The notes under the pieces are model-generated. The model did no database searches, had not been told where the DNA came from, and was given only the letters and a program-made list of their open reading frames with translations. Position numbers and translations under genes: made by a program. 20,480 bases of DNA from a virus, in the IMG/VR virus record IMGVR_UViG_3300050123_000057, positions 1-20,480 of that record; one strand, written 5' to 3'. This document shows, piece after piece, positions 7,473-13,475 of this stretch. Each line of letters opens with the position of its first letter. Position 1 is the first letter of the stretch.

Positions 7473-7772
7473 TTATTTGAATATGTCGGGGTTGTCCTTG
7501 ATGACTTGATACAAGTTTTCTGCTATTGTGTTTATAAGTTCTTCGTTTTCTCGCCATTTATCATGGCCTGAGATATAGAATATTCCGTGAATTATTTCGT
7601 GCAGCAGTGTTGCACTTTTATTTTCCTCACCTTGTTTATCATAAAGATATATTGTTTGTTCCTCATATTCGATCTCTCCATACAGATCCCCACCTTTGCT
7701 GCCGGATCTATGTTCGCCTTGCGATATTACATATTCGCGCCAGCCTATTTTTACTTTATCGGGTATGTTCAA
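7473..7772 (-). CDS. Putative zincin-like metallopeptidase domain protein (HEIIH), 99 aa
   Basis: Residues 55-62 (ATLLHEII followed by H) contain HEIIH at 58-62, the HExxH zinc-binding motif, with acidic residues E77/E78 about 15 positions later that could give the third ligand. The preceding region (YGEIEYEEQTIYLYD) is the beta-sheet edge usual in small ImmA/IrrE-like zincins. Small zincins like this occur next to terminase genes in many Firmicutes phages; their substrate is unknown. The start is TTG at 7772, eight bases after AGGAGG, one base past the terminase stop; the only nearby ATG in this stretch (in GGATGG) is in another frame and closes at once. It could process a head protein, but it may also be a non-peptidase fold; this is inference. 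Confidence 0.75.
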   Translation of the reverse strand: MNIPDKVKIGWREYVISQGEHRSGSKGGDLYGEIEYEEQTIYLYDKQGEENKSATLLHEIIHGIFYISGHDKWRENEELINTIAENLYQVIKDNPDIFK

Positions 7773-7773
7773 T

Positions 7774-9180
7774 TTACCATCCTCCTGTTAGATATTCTTC
7801 CGTTACTTCGCCACCAAAAAAACTATCAGTGGGTTCTTTGGGCGTGAACATTGAAAATGCATCCGGCTGTTCCTGTGGCTCAACGTCTGTCGCGCACGGC
7901 CTTGAAATTGCCCAGTATCTAAGGGCATCCGGTAAATGCGTAACATCATGCGGCTCTGCTGCCGTGTCGTTGCCATCCTTTGTGCTGTACTGCATAAGCG
8001 GTAAACACCGAATGAGATTTACGCAATTTTCAAATATCTGCAACCTCGACGTGGCCTTACCGCCTTTGTCAAACACTTTGAGCCACTCTTTTAGGGCGAG
8101 CCATCCCGACACTCTGTCATTGCTTGCTTTCATGTAATAAAGGCCATGGTTTGCAAAAATCTCTATGGAGTTTACCCCTGAGTCTGATTTGCGTGACCAT
8201 AGATCGGGCGGGGCTATCCTCATGGTTATTTCATCGGTTTCGAGTGACTTGATTTTATTTGCTGCCTCACTCACTATCAACCCGTTGTTGTCCCTTGCGT
8301 CTTTCCCACTGAAAACTTCCCGATAGACATAGGCCACGTTGTCGGGAGAAATAGCAATCCAAAGACCGGCGAGAGCATCAAGACCGTAATCTATTACGTT
8401 ATATTTGTTCCACCCGCTCGGAATGGGAATAGGTTTACACACGTGAATATTCTTGTCAAATTCGGTGAAGTATTGCCCTGAGAACGTGTCCCATTCTCCA
8501 TTAAGCCATGCCCTGCGTAAATTTTCATCCTGGATAGTTTCAAGCGATTCTAAGTAATCGGGGTCATTCTTCATCAGCCAGTCATTATCGAATACTTTTG
8601 CGGGGATAAAAGTGAAATCTCTTTTCTTCTCTTTGCCCCTGTACTGCTGGTCTATGAATAATCTCTTGACCCATGCATGCCCAACCCCCCCAGGGTTACA
8701 GGTTATATAAAATCTTTTGGGGTGAAGTGGCATTCCGCCCCTTAAGCAAGCTCTCAAACATGTAAATTGAAACTCGGTAAACTGTGTCCCCTCATCCATA
8801 CATATGATGTCGTATTCCTGCCCCTGATACTGGAGAACGTCTGCTTCTGCGTCACAATATCCAAGTTTTAAACGGCTTCCGTTTGGAAAGAGAAAAGCCT
8901 TTTCATCGTCGTTGTAAGTAGCGACACCGTTGAGGATCCCCCGCAACGGGTTTATATGGTTTTCTCTAAGCTCCTGTATTGTTCGGCGTATCAGCAATAT
9001 TCTTATCCCTGGATATTCTACTGATAGAAGAATAACTTTCATTCGTAACGCCCACGACTTGCCTCCGCCCCGGGCCCCGCCGTATGCTATGTATCTACTC
9101 CTTGCCTCAAAGAACAGAGTTTGGCGCGCAGATGGTTTGCAGTCGAGCCAAAGTGTATTCTTTGTTACTTTCTGTCTCAT
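7774..9180 (-). CDS. terL: Terminase large subunit (ATPase-nuclease), 468 aa
   Basis: A full-length terminase motor. The Walker A is GARGGGKS at residues 35-42, Walker B IICMDE at 125-130 with the catalytic Glu as the last residue, and the coupling motif TCNPGG is at 160-165. The RNase H-like nuclease domain has VIDYGLD (262-268, Asp264) and HDVTHLPDALRY (411-422, Asp412 and Asp418), supplying the metal-binding acidic residues. It cuts concatemeric DNA and pumps it through the portal. ATG 9180 overlaps the small-subunit stop (ATGA). Its length is normal for the family and all motifs are intact, so the copy is expected to be functional. Confidence 0.96.
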   Translation of the reverse strand: MRQKVTKNTLWLDCKPSARQTLFFEARSRYIAYGGARGGGKSWALRMKVILLSVEYPGIRILLIRRTIQELRENHINPLRGILNGVATYNDDEKAFLFPNGSRLKLGYCDAEADVLQYQGQEYDIICMDEGTQFTEFQFTCLRACLRGGMPLHPKRFYITCNPGGVGHAWVKRLFIDQQYRGKEKKRDFTFIPAKVFDNDWLMKNDPDYLESLETIQDENLRRAWLNGEWDTFSGQYFTEFDKNIHVCKPIPIPSGWNKYNVIDYGLDALAGLWIAISPDNVAYVYREVFSGKDARDNNGLIVSEAANKIKSLETDEITMRIAPPDLWSRKSDSGVNSIEIFANHGLYYMKASNDRVSGWLALKEWLKVFDKGGKATSRLQIFENCVNLIRCLPLMQYSTKDGNDTAAEPHDVTHLPDALRYWAISRPCATDVEPQEQPDAFSMFTPKEPTDSFFGGEVTEEYLTGGW

Positions 9181-9584
9181 CTCGCCAACTTCTTTAACTC
9201 GGGCGGCAGTTCAATCTTGATCGTCCCTGAAACATTCACATTGTTATTGGTGTCAACCCTATACCCAAAGTGTTTGTTAAGTATTAAAGCCGCTGCAGCA
9301 GTTCTCTTCTGAGGGTCAAAAGCCATCCAGTCAAGTATTCTATTTTCAAGAACAGTGTAGAGGTTTTCTACAAGAGCTTTATAACTAAAGTCAGCCTCTG
9401 TTGACCCGAATGTGTTGTTGTTGTAATGGCTATCATCTGTACGGTAGTTATAGAGCGTCTTGAGTGTTACCCCGATATAAGCAGCTGCATGTGAGGGAGT
9501 ATTTAAACCGGTTGAAGTCTCAAGGTATTCCGCTATTTTGGATTTGAGCACATCATATTGGAATTTTGTTCTATTGGTAACCAT
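9177..9584 (-). CDS. terS: Terminase small subunit, 135 aa
   Basis: A 135-aa protein directly upstream of, and overlapping, the large subunit. Residues ~30-48 (TPSHAAAYIGVTLKTLYNYR) form the N-terminal helix-turn-helix that recognises packaging sites. The C-terminal part (AAALILNKHFGYRVD then VSGTIKIELPPELKKL) is the tail typical of Firmicutes small terminases, where LKNNFGYKD-like and IELPPEL phrases recur. It selects viral DNA and stimulates the large subunit. ATG 9584 has AAAGGAG nine bases upstream. The region just upstream is the usual place for a cos or pac site. Confidence 0.88.
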   Translation of the reverse strand: MVTNRTKFQYDVLKSKIAEYLETSTGLNTPSHAAAYIGVTLKTLYNYRTDDSHYNNNTFGSTEADFSYKALVENLYTVLENRILDWMAFDPQKRTAAAALILNKHFGYRVDTNNNVNVSGTIKIELPPELKKLAR

Positions 9585-9756
9585 TTGGAAACACTCCTTT
9601 GAGAGTTAAAATATCGGGTACGGGTATATATATACGTACTGGCAGAACGGGGGATGGTCTTTTTTCCTGCCCCCCCCTGCCCTGGGTGCATCTGCCTGCT
9701 GCCATGCTGGGGATTGTCGATGTTAGTGCTTACCTTGCTGTCATATCTGCACAGTA
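9585..9756. other. Gene-free control/packaging region upstream of terS
   Basis: There is no gene in this stretch. It holds the terS ribosome binding site, a perfect 12-base alternating palindrome GTATATATATAC (9624-9635), a T6 run, and an eight-C tract at 9670-9677 set in a C/G-rich stretch that stands out from its surroundings. Such a sequence next to terS is a candidate cos/pac or terminase-binding site, but no repeats or nick-site symmetry prove it. I see no good minus-strand promoter here. Confidence 0.4.
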
Positions 9757-9809
9757 TTGACATTGCTGAATAGACGTGATAGAATAGCCATGTAAACGGT
9801 GTCATATCT
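9739..9809. repeat. Pair of direct repeats TGTCATATCT bracketing the recombinase promoter
   Basis: TGTCATATCT occurs at 9739-9748 and again at 9800-9809, 61 bases apart, on either side of the recombinase promoter. The first copy also forms an imperfect 24-bp palindrome with the -35 box (TGTCA...TGACA, 9739-9762). The spacing is close to six helical turns. It could be an operator read by a repressor, or sub-sites bound by the recombinase itself. Confidence 0.5.
9757..9785 (+). promoter_or_regulatory. Sigma-A promoter of the serine recombinase gene
   Basis: TTGACA (9757-9762), a 17-base spacer, and TAGAAT (9780-9785): a perfect -35 and a 5/6 -10. The gene starts 48 bases downstream, with AAAAGGAG (9817-9824) as ribosome binding site. 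Confidence 0.85.
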
Positions 9810-9833
9810 TACTATCAAAAGGAGTGTATTAAA

Positions 9834-10397
9834 ATGGTCTATGGTTATGCAAGAGTATCAACGCCTGGGCAGTCACACGATGGGAACGGGTTAGAGGTTC
9901 AGGAGCAGCAGCTCAATCAATCAGGATGCGATCTTATTATATCTGAGACATACACGGGCACCAAGATTGACCGTCCGAAGTTTACCGCTCTACTCAAGCG
10001 CCTACAGTGCGGCGACACGCTCAAGGTATGTAAACTTGATAGATTTGCGCGTACTGCCATTGAGGGCGTACAGACTGTACAGGAGTTGCTCAGGCGAAGC
10101 GTTAAAGTGCATATCCTTAATATCGGATTGATTGAAGATACTCCGATGGGAAAACTCATACTCACTACCTTACTGGCCTTTGCGGAATTCGAGCGGGACA
10201 CTATAATTGAACGTATGAGAGCCGGAAAGAATATCGCCAAGCAACGAGCCGATTTTATCGAAGGCAGACCCAAAGTATATAGTAAAAAACAAATTGACCA
10301 CGCCTTAAGCCTGCTTGATACTATGTCTTTTGGTGAGGTCGAGCGGGTAACGGGAATATCTAAGAGCACATTATTCAGGGCTCGGCGTTTGCAGTAG
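9834..10397 (+). CDS. Small serine recombinase (resolvase/invertase family), 187 aa
   Basis: The N-terminal catalytic domain begins VYGYARVSTPGQ with the nucleophile Ser9 and Arg7. Downstream it has KLDRFART and the MGKLILTTLLAFAEFERDTI region leading into the long E-helix (IIERMRAGKNIA). The C-terminus (residues ~145-187, FGEVERVTGISKSTLFRARR) is a short helix-turn-helix DNA-binding domain. The length of 187 aa is that of Tn3-type resolvases and Hin/Gin invertases, not of the large phage integrases. It could resolve genome dimers, or invert a segment of the genome. It stands alone, opposite in strand to the packaging genes, with its own promoter. All catalytic landmarks visible are intact. 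Confidence 0.9.
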   Translation: MVYGYARVSTPGQSHDGNGLEVQEQQLNQSGCDLIISETYTGTKIDRPKFTALLKRLQCGDTLKVCKLDRFARTAIEGVQTVQELLRRSVKVHILNIGLIEDTPMGKLILTTLLAFAEFERDTIIERMRAGKNIAKQRADFIEGRPKVYSKKQIDHALSLLDTMSFGEVERVTGISKSTLFRARRLQ

Positions 10398-10446
10398 TTT
10401 AGGCTGCTGCCGATAGTGCATATTTGACGCATTTATGTATATTTAC

Positions 10447-10475
10447 ATTATATTCTTATTGCTAATGATTGTCAA
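10447..10475 (-). promoter_or_regulatory. Consensus-perfect sigma-A promoter reading leftward into the recombinase 3' end
   Basis: On the minus strand TTGACA (10475-10470), a 17-base spacer and TATAAT (10452-10447) match the consensus at 12 of 12 positions. Transcription would start near 10440, run antisense through the whole recombinase gene and could continue into terS at 9584. It may be the late promoter, an antisense control of the recombinase, or both. Confidence 0.85.
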
Positions 10476-10772
10476 TAGCTTTTTGAGAAGAAGAAAACCG
10501 CACGTTATGTTTTATCTCCACTCCTCTACAATCGCCTATCTACGCCATTAACCCAAATATTAACCTCTAATTATGTCTACTCATATATCACCCATATTCC
10601 GCTTAAACGGCCTAATCTCCATATATAAGTTATCTTATTACATTACTTATCTTAATGTATAACCTTATACCATAGTAAACCTATAGTATATAACGTGATT
10701 GAATGAGCTAAATTGATTATATGGCTTTACTTGGGCCCTCTATCCTGCAACCGTCATATACTCCTCACCAAA

Positions 10773-10788
10773 CGGAAATTTTTTTCCG
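10773..10788 (-). terminator. Possible weak terminator after the RepL-like gene
   Basis: CGGAAA and TTTCCG form a six-bp stem around a four-base loop about 80 bases past the stop of the RepL-like gene. The following minus-strand tract is only TTT, so termination, if any, would be weak. Confidence 0.3.
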
Positions 10789-10865
10789 CCGCTCAAATGC
10801 CCTCAAACCCTGTTGTCATAAGGCTGCAGCTCTGTTTTTACGTGAAGTTGGTCTATCTATATAGA

Positions 10866-11372
10866 TTAGCCAGTTTTGTCTTTTGCCCACGCAGACCCTT
10901 TAAACTTCTCGTAAAGCGTCTTATTGACGAAGCGCCCGCGGTTGTATATGTAAGGGTTAAATACAGTGATATAGCCATGGCCGCTCTCGGCTCTGTTTAT
11001 CACTCGTAAATCAATCAGCCTTTGCAATGATGCGTTTGCGGTTTTGCGTGTCATGCCCAGCTCTGTAATTATGTAGTCTATCTGCACCGGCTTGTAATTG
11101 CCATACGCCACAAGGCCGCTGCAAGGTCGTATAAGCGGCAGCATCAACAATATGATGCGATACTCGGCTGCTGAGAGTTTGAGCCGTGCCAACTTGCCTA
11201 TTGCGCCATCATACGCCTTGCCCCATGTCTCCGGCGCAAATATCATTTTGCTTGCGTCCTCAAACTTCAATCGGTCAATGATCTCGCGGTGCAATATTTT
11301 GTCGCCAGGCAATAACGACGTTATGTATTCGCCGGTTTCCGTGTCTATTACTGCTCTGGTCTTGACAGCCAT
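10866..11372 (-). CDS. RepL-like winged-helix DNA-binding protein, 168 aa
   Basis: The N-terminal part (residues 1-30, TETGEYITSLLPGDKI) is a beta hairpin. Residues ~68-140 form a winged helix, with recognition helices in IITELGMTRKTANASLQRLI and a wing ending GYITVFNPYIYNRG. The C-terminus (KTLYEKFKGSAWAK) completes a pattern seen in Firmicutes plasmid RepL initiators and in related phage DNA-binding proteins, where 'INP.....RG' and a final W-containing segment recur. It could start plasmid-style replication or act as a regulator. ATG 11372 has only a weak site (GGATGTGA) upstream. It is transcribed alone, divergent from the J-domain operon and upstream of the AT-rich region. Confidence 0.62.
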   Translation of the reverse strand: MAVKTRAVIDTETGEYITSLLPGDKILHREIIDRLKFEDASKMIFAPETWGKAYDGAIGKLARLKLSAAEYRIILLMLPLIRPCSGLVAYGNYKPVQIDYIITELGMTRKTANASLQRLIDLRVINRAESGHGYITVFNPYIYNRGRFVNKTLYEKFKGSAWAKDKTG

Positions 11373-11416
11373 TTATTCACATCCGATCTATCGCAAAAAT
11401 AAATTTAATTAGGGTA

Positions 11417-11445
11417 TTGACATGTCGTTACACTGGGTATACAAT
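11417..11445 (+). promoter_or_regulatory. Sigma-A promoter of the plus-strand accessory operon
   Basis: TTGACA (11417-11422), a 17-base spacer and TACAAT (11440-11445). The J-domain gene starts 37 bases later with GAAGGGGA as its ribosome binding site. It probably drives the whole set of genes up to the terminator at 13641. Confidence 0.85.
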
Positions 11446-11481
11446 GATAATACAATCTAAATACGAAGGGGAGTATATCAA

Positions 11482-11955
11482 ATGTATTTCAGCAATGTAA
11501 AGACGCTTGAAGATTTAAAAAAAGAATACCGGGCTCTTTGTTTTATCCATCATCCCGACGCAGGAGGCACAACGGAAAACATGCAGAAATTAAATAGCGA
11601 ATATGAGAAACTTTTTATAATCTTAAAGGATCGCCACAACAGCACCGCAACCGAAGAGAACAAAATTAACGAGATGCCCGAAGAGTTTATAAACATCATT
11701 TCAAAAATCAATTATCTTGACGGGATTGAAATTGAAATCTGCGGCCGGTGGTTATGGATATCGGGCAACACAATAGCATACCGAGAGATTTTAAAAAATG
11801 CGGGTTGCCGGTGGGCAAGTAAAAAACTTATGTGGTACTGGCACAGTGTAAATGAGCCGACCGTCTACCACAAAAAGACATTTTCGATTGACGAGATCAG
11901 ACAGAAATACGGCAGCGGAAAAATAGACAGCAAAGAAGAAAAGAAAATTGCATAA
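11482..11955 (+). CDS. J-domain (DnaJ-like) accessory protein, 157 aa
   Basis: Residues ~5-48 form a compact J domain: LEDLKKEYRALCFIHHPDAG carries the diagnostic HPD, followed by a third helix (MQKLNSEYEKLF). The HPD loop is what stimulates the ATPase of DnaK. The rest is not a normal DnaJ: there is no Gly/Phe region or zinc centre. Instead a C-terminal domain (GIEIEICGRWLWISGNTIAY, then NAGCRWASKKLMWYW) rich in Trp is present, as in the J-domain proteins carried by many Clostridia mobile elements. A plausible role is recruiting host DnaK to a phage process such as replication. It is first in its operon; its stop is one base before a hammerhead ribozyme. Confidence 0.85.
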   Translation: MYFSNVKTLEDLKKEYRALCFIHHPDAGGTTENMQKLNSEYEKLFIILKDRHNSTATEENKINEMPEEFINIISKINYLDGIEIEICGRWLWISGNTIAYREILKNAGCRWASKKLMWYWHSVNEPTVYHKKTFSIDEIRQKYGSGKIDSKEEKKIA

Positions 11956-12007
11956 ATGCCCTGACGAGCTTGTGAAAATCAGGCGAAACCCCTTCGGGGG
12001 TCGGCAT
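11956..12007 (+). ncRNA. Type I hammerhead ribozyme
   Basis: All conserved parts are present. Stem I ATGCC (11956-11960) pairs with GGCAT (12003-12007). The core CTGACGA is at 11961-11967. Stem II GCTTG (11968-11972) pairs with CAGGC (11980-11984) around TGAAAAT. GAAA is at 11985-11988. Stem III is A+CCCC (11988-11992), a TTCG tetraloop, and GGGG+T (11997-12001). The cleavage base is C12002. Stem I is the open stem, hence type I. Self-cleavage after 12002 would split the operon mRNA between the J-domain gene and the next gene, leaving a 5'-OH RNA 34 bases ahead of its start. It begins directly after the upstream stop codon. Confidence 0.93.
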
Positions 12008-12036
12008 ACAAAATAAATAAAAAGAAGGTCTTTATA

Positions 12037-12408
12037 ATGACAAGAAATATTCAGAAAATGGTTAAGGAAAACAAGCAGAGAGCCGCCGAACTCGTCCGGT
12101 ACGCAAATCCGAAAAGCAAAAGCAAACCGCCTGTAGAGCGTATTACCGAACTTTTAAAAGAATACATCCCATATCGCTATGACGAGGGAAAACCCGAGAT
12201 TACAAATTTCAGCGTGACAAGATGGAATGTAAACCGCATCATAAGGTCAGCACAATTTAGGGTTGAAACTTCAAACGGCAAGGTTTTTGAGATTGACGCA
12301 TACCAACACCTTACAGGCAGGACACAAGAACAAAAGGAGCAGGACAAAACCGCAGACTTTCCGAGTGGGTTGTTTAACATCTTCCATTCTGAATTAATCG
12401 CAGAGTGA
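12037..12408 (+). CDS. Hypothetical protein, 123 aa
   Basis: A 123-aa protein with a strongly basic N-terminus (residues 1-30, KENKQRAAELVRYANPKSKS) and a mixed alpha/beta remainder (SVTRWNVNRIIRSAQFRVET, then NGKVFEIDAYQHLTGR). No family is recognised. The ATG follows AAGAAGG. Its 5' leader is generated by the hammerhead ribozyme 34 bases upstream, so its translation may depend on, or be altered by, RNA cleavage. The basic first third could contact nucleic acid. Confidence 0.7.
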   Translation: MTRNIQKMVKENKQRAAELVRYANPKSKSKPPVERITELLKEYIPYRYDEGKPEITNFSVTRWNVNRIIRSAQFRVETSNGKVFEIDAYQHLTGRTQEQKEQDKTADFPSGLFNIFHSELIAE

Positions 12409-12457
12409 GCCGCTCAGGCGGCTTAATGCGGCAAGACGGTCACAAGCCCGTCACGCA
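12408..12457 (+). other. Two tandem RNA hairpins upstream of the 62-aa gene
   Basis: AGCCGC-TCAG-GCGGCT (12408-12423) is a perfect six-bp tetraloop hairpin overlapping the upstream stop codon. It is followed by a second structure (12427-12457): outer TGCG/CGCA, inner GACGG/CCGTC, with an asymmetric internal loop. Neither has a T-run, so they are unlikely to be terminators. They fill the same intergenic position as the hammerhead in the previous gap but lack its core. Confidence 0.5.
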
Positions 12458-12478
12458 AAATAAACGGAGGCGGTCAGG

Positions 12479-12667
12479 ATGAAATATTACGTTGAGACTA
12501 AATTTTTTAACAACGGAAAAACCAGTGGCAGGATGTACCTGGAATCAGAAGCTGTTAGCCTTGATAAAACACCTTACACTGAATGCAAAAATTACGATCG
12601 TTATGTTGATGAATTTGCAAGTTATGAAAAAGCGGGAAAGTTTTTAAATGATCTTAAACTCGCATAA
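12479..12667 (+). CDS. Hypothetical protein, 62 aa
   Basis: A 62-aa protein beginning KYYVETKFFNNGKTSGRMYL and ending DEFASYEKAGKFLNDLKLA: two beta strands followed by a helix. Similar small beta-alpha proteins occur in accessory operons of Clostridia mobile elements, but I cannot name a family. Ribosome binding site CGGAGG lies ahead of the ATG. It lies in the plus-strand operon between a structured RNA gap and another small gene. Confidence 0.68.
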   Translation: MKYYVETKFFNNGKTSGRMYLESEAVSLDKTPYTECKNYDRYVDEFASYEKAGKFLNDLKLA

Positions 12668-12722
12668 TTCAAAATCTGCGCTATCGGATTAGACGGGCAA
12701 AACGATGAAAGAAGGATTGAAA

Positions 12723-12923
12723 ATGAAAGCAGAAATGAGAAACACAGTTAAGCAGTTGAAACATGAAATAAGTGGTCACAGGCTTGCTCAAGCAACATAT
12801 GAAGATCTGGCAGTATTGATAGAGGCTCATAAAACAGGCGATTACGCAGCAGCACATCAAACGATACTCTATAAAAATCACGGTGCCGAATATTGCGAAT
12901 ACCTTTCTATACTTAGTTTTTAG
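12723..12923 (+). CDS. Hypothetical small helical protein, 66 aa
   Basis: A 66-aa protein, almost wholly alpha-helical (MRNTVKQLKHEISGHRLAQA, then TYEDLAVLIEAHKTGD). I prefer ATG 12723 because AAGGA lies six bases upstream; the ATG at 12705 has no ribosome binding site. No family is recognised. It belongs to the plus-strand accessory operon. Confidence 0.62.
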   Translation: MKAEMRNTVKQLKHEISGHRLAQATYEDLAVLIEAHKTGDYAAAHQTILYKNHGAEYCEYLSILSF

Positions 12924-12934
12924 CACGCTTCTAA

Positions 12935-12953
12935 AGGGCCGAGCATCGGCCCT
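12935..12953 (+). other. Perfect 8-bp hairpin between accessory genes
   Basis: AGGGCCGA-GCA-TCGGCCCT, a strong GC-rich stem with a three-base loop, 11 bases past the stop of the 66-aa gene. It is followed by ATTCC rather than a T-run, so it probably shapes mRNA stability rather than terminates. Confidence 0.5.
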
Positions 12954-12984
12954 ATTCCATCCCAAAATTTAAGGAGGTATGAAA

Positions 12985-13428
12985 ATGAACACTTACAAAA
13001 TTATGAAAGAAAAACATCAAAATGAGGTCAACGCTTTCCCGATGGCATTTGCTTTTAGTCAAAAACAATTTGAAGAGGGTATGCAAAAACTCGGTCTTAA
13101 TCCGACAGATACAGACAAGATTTATAAGCTTCACTCAACCGGTGGATTTTATCGGCGTAGCGATGCAAAGTTATTGCGCCAAATGTACTACCGCAATCAA
13201 AAACACACGGCCGGCGCAATCGAAAACGACAAAACCGGTGATGGTTTTATTTTTGAAATGTTTGATTATGAGCTGGGCAATTATGAGTATGTTATAACTT
13301 GCAGCACCGAGAACACCCTGGACGCACTTGGAATGACCGAAGAAGAAGTAAATAGTAATCCTGCACTTTTACACGGGCTTCAAAAAGCTTGCAACGCTCA
13401 GAAAGAATGGTATATACTTAACGGGTAA
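12985..13428 (+). CDS. Conserved mobile-element protein (DUF7659-like), 147 aa
   Basis: The phrases FPMAFAFSQKQFEEGMQKLG, then NPTDTDKIYKL...GGFYRRSD and KTGDGFIFEMFDYELGNYEY match a small protein family I remember from many gut Firmicutes phages and conjugative elements, annotated only as a domain of unknown function. The family usually accompanies J-domain and other small accessory genes, as here. I prefer ATG 12985, seven bases after AAGGAGG; the ATG at 12979 is too close to that site. No catalytic motif is apparent. The DUF number is from memory and less certain than the family resemblance. Confidence 0.7.
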   Translation: MNTYKIMKEKHQNEVNAFPMAFAFSQKQFEEGMQKLGLNPTDTDKIYKLHSTGGFYRRSDAKLLRQMYYRNQKHTAGAIENDKTGDGFIFEMFDYELGNYEYVITCSTENTLDALGMTEEEVNSNPALLHGLQKACNAQKEWYILNG

Positions 13429-13475
13429 AAACAAAGCGGACCGATGTTTAATCCGATAAAAGGAGTGAAAATATT

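Larger units (their letters stand above)
10398..10865. other. 468-bp AT-rich gene-free region
   Basis: There is no credible gene on either strand. The stretch is rich in TA steps (especially 10430-10735), with short repeats such as TTATCTTA twice (10620-10655) and a 12-base palindrome ATCTATATAGAT (10855-10866). It contains a perfect leftward promoter (see 10447-10475) and a small hairpin (10773-10788). Lying between a RepL-like gene and a recombinase, it is a candidate origin, recombination site or control region. I found no clear iterons in it. Confidence 0.5.

Noticed and set aside
7607-8137. Plus-strand ORF of 176 aa opposite the large terminase end
   Set aside because: Shadow of terL and of the zincin gene; no ribosome binding site and no recognisable domain.
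9917-10432. Long minus-strand ORF (171 aa) opposite the serine recombinase
   Set aside because: It is antisense to a clearly conserved recombinase frame, has Ser/Cys/Arg-rich shadow-like composition and no ribosome binding site. Only the promoter upstream of it is notable.
10713-11009. Plus-strand ORF of 98 aa between the AT-rich region and the RepL-like gene
   Set aside because: More than half lies antisense to the RepL-like gene, no ribosome binding site, and the peptide has no plausible fold.
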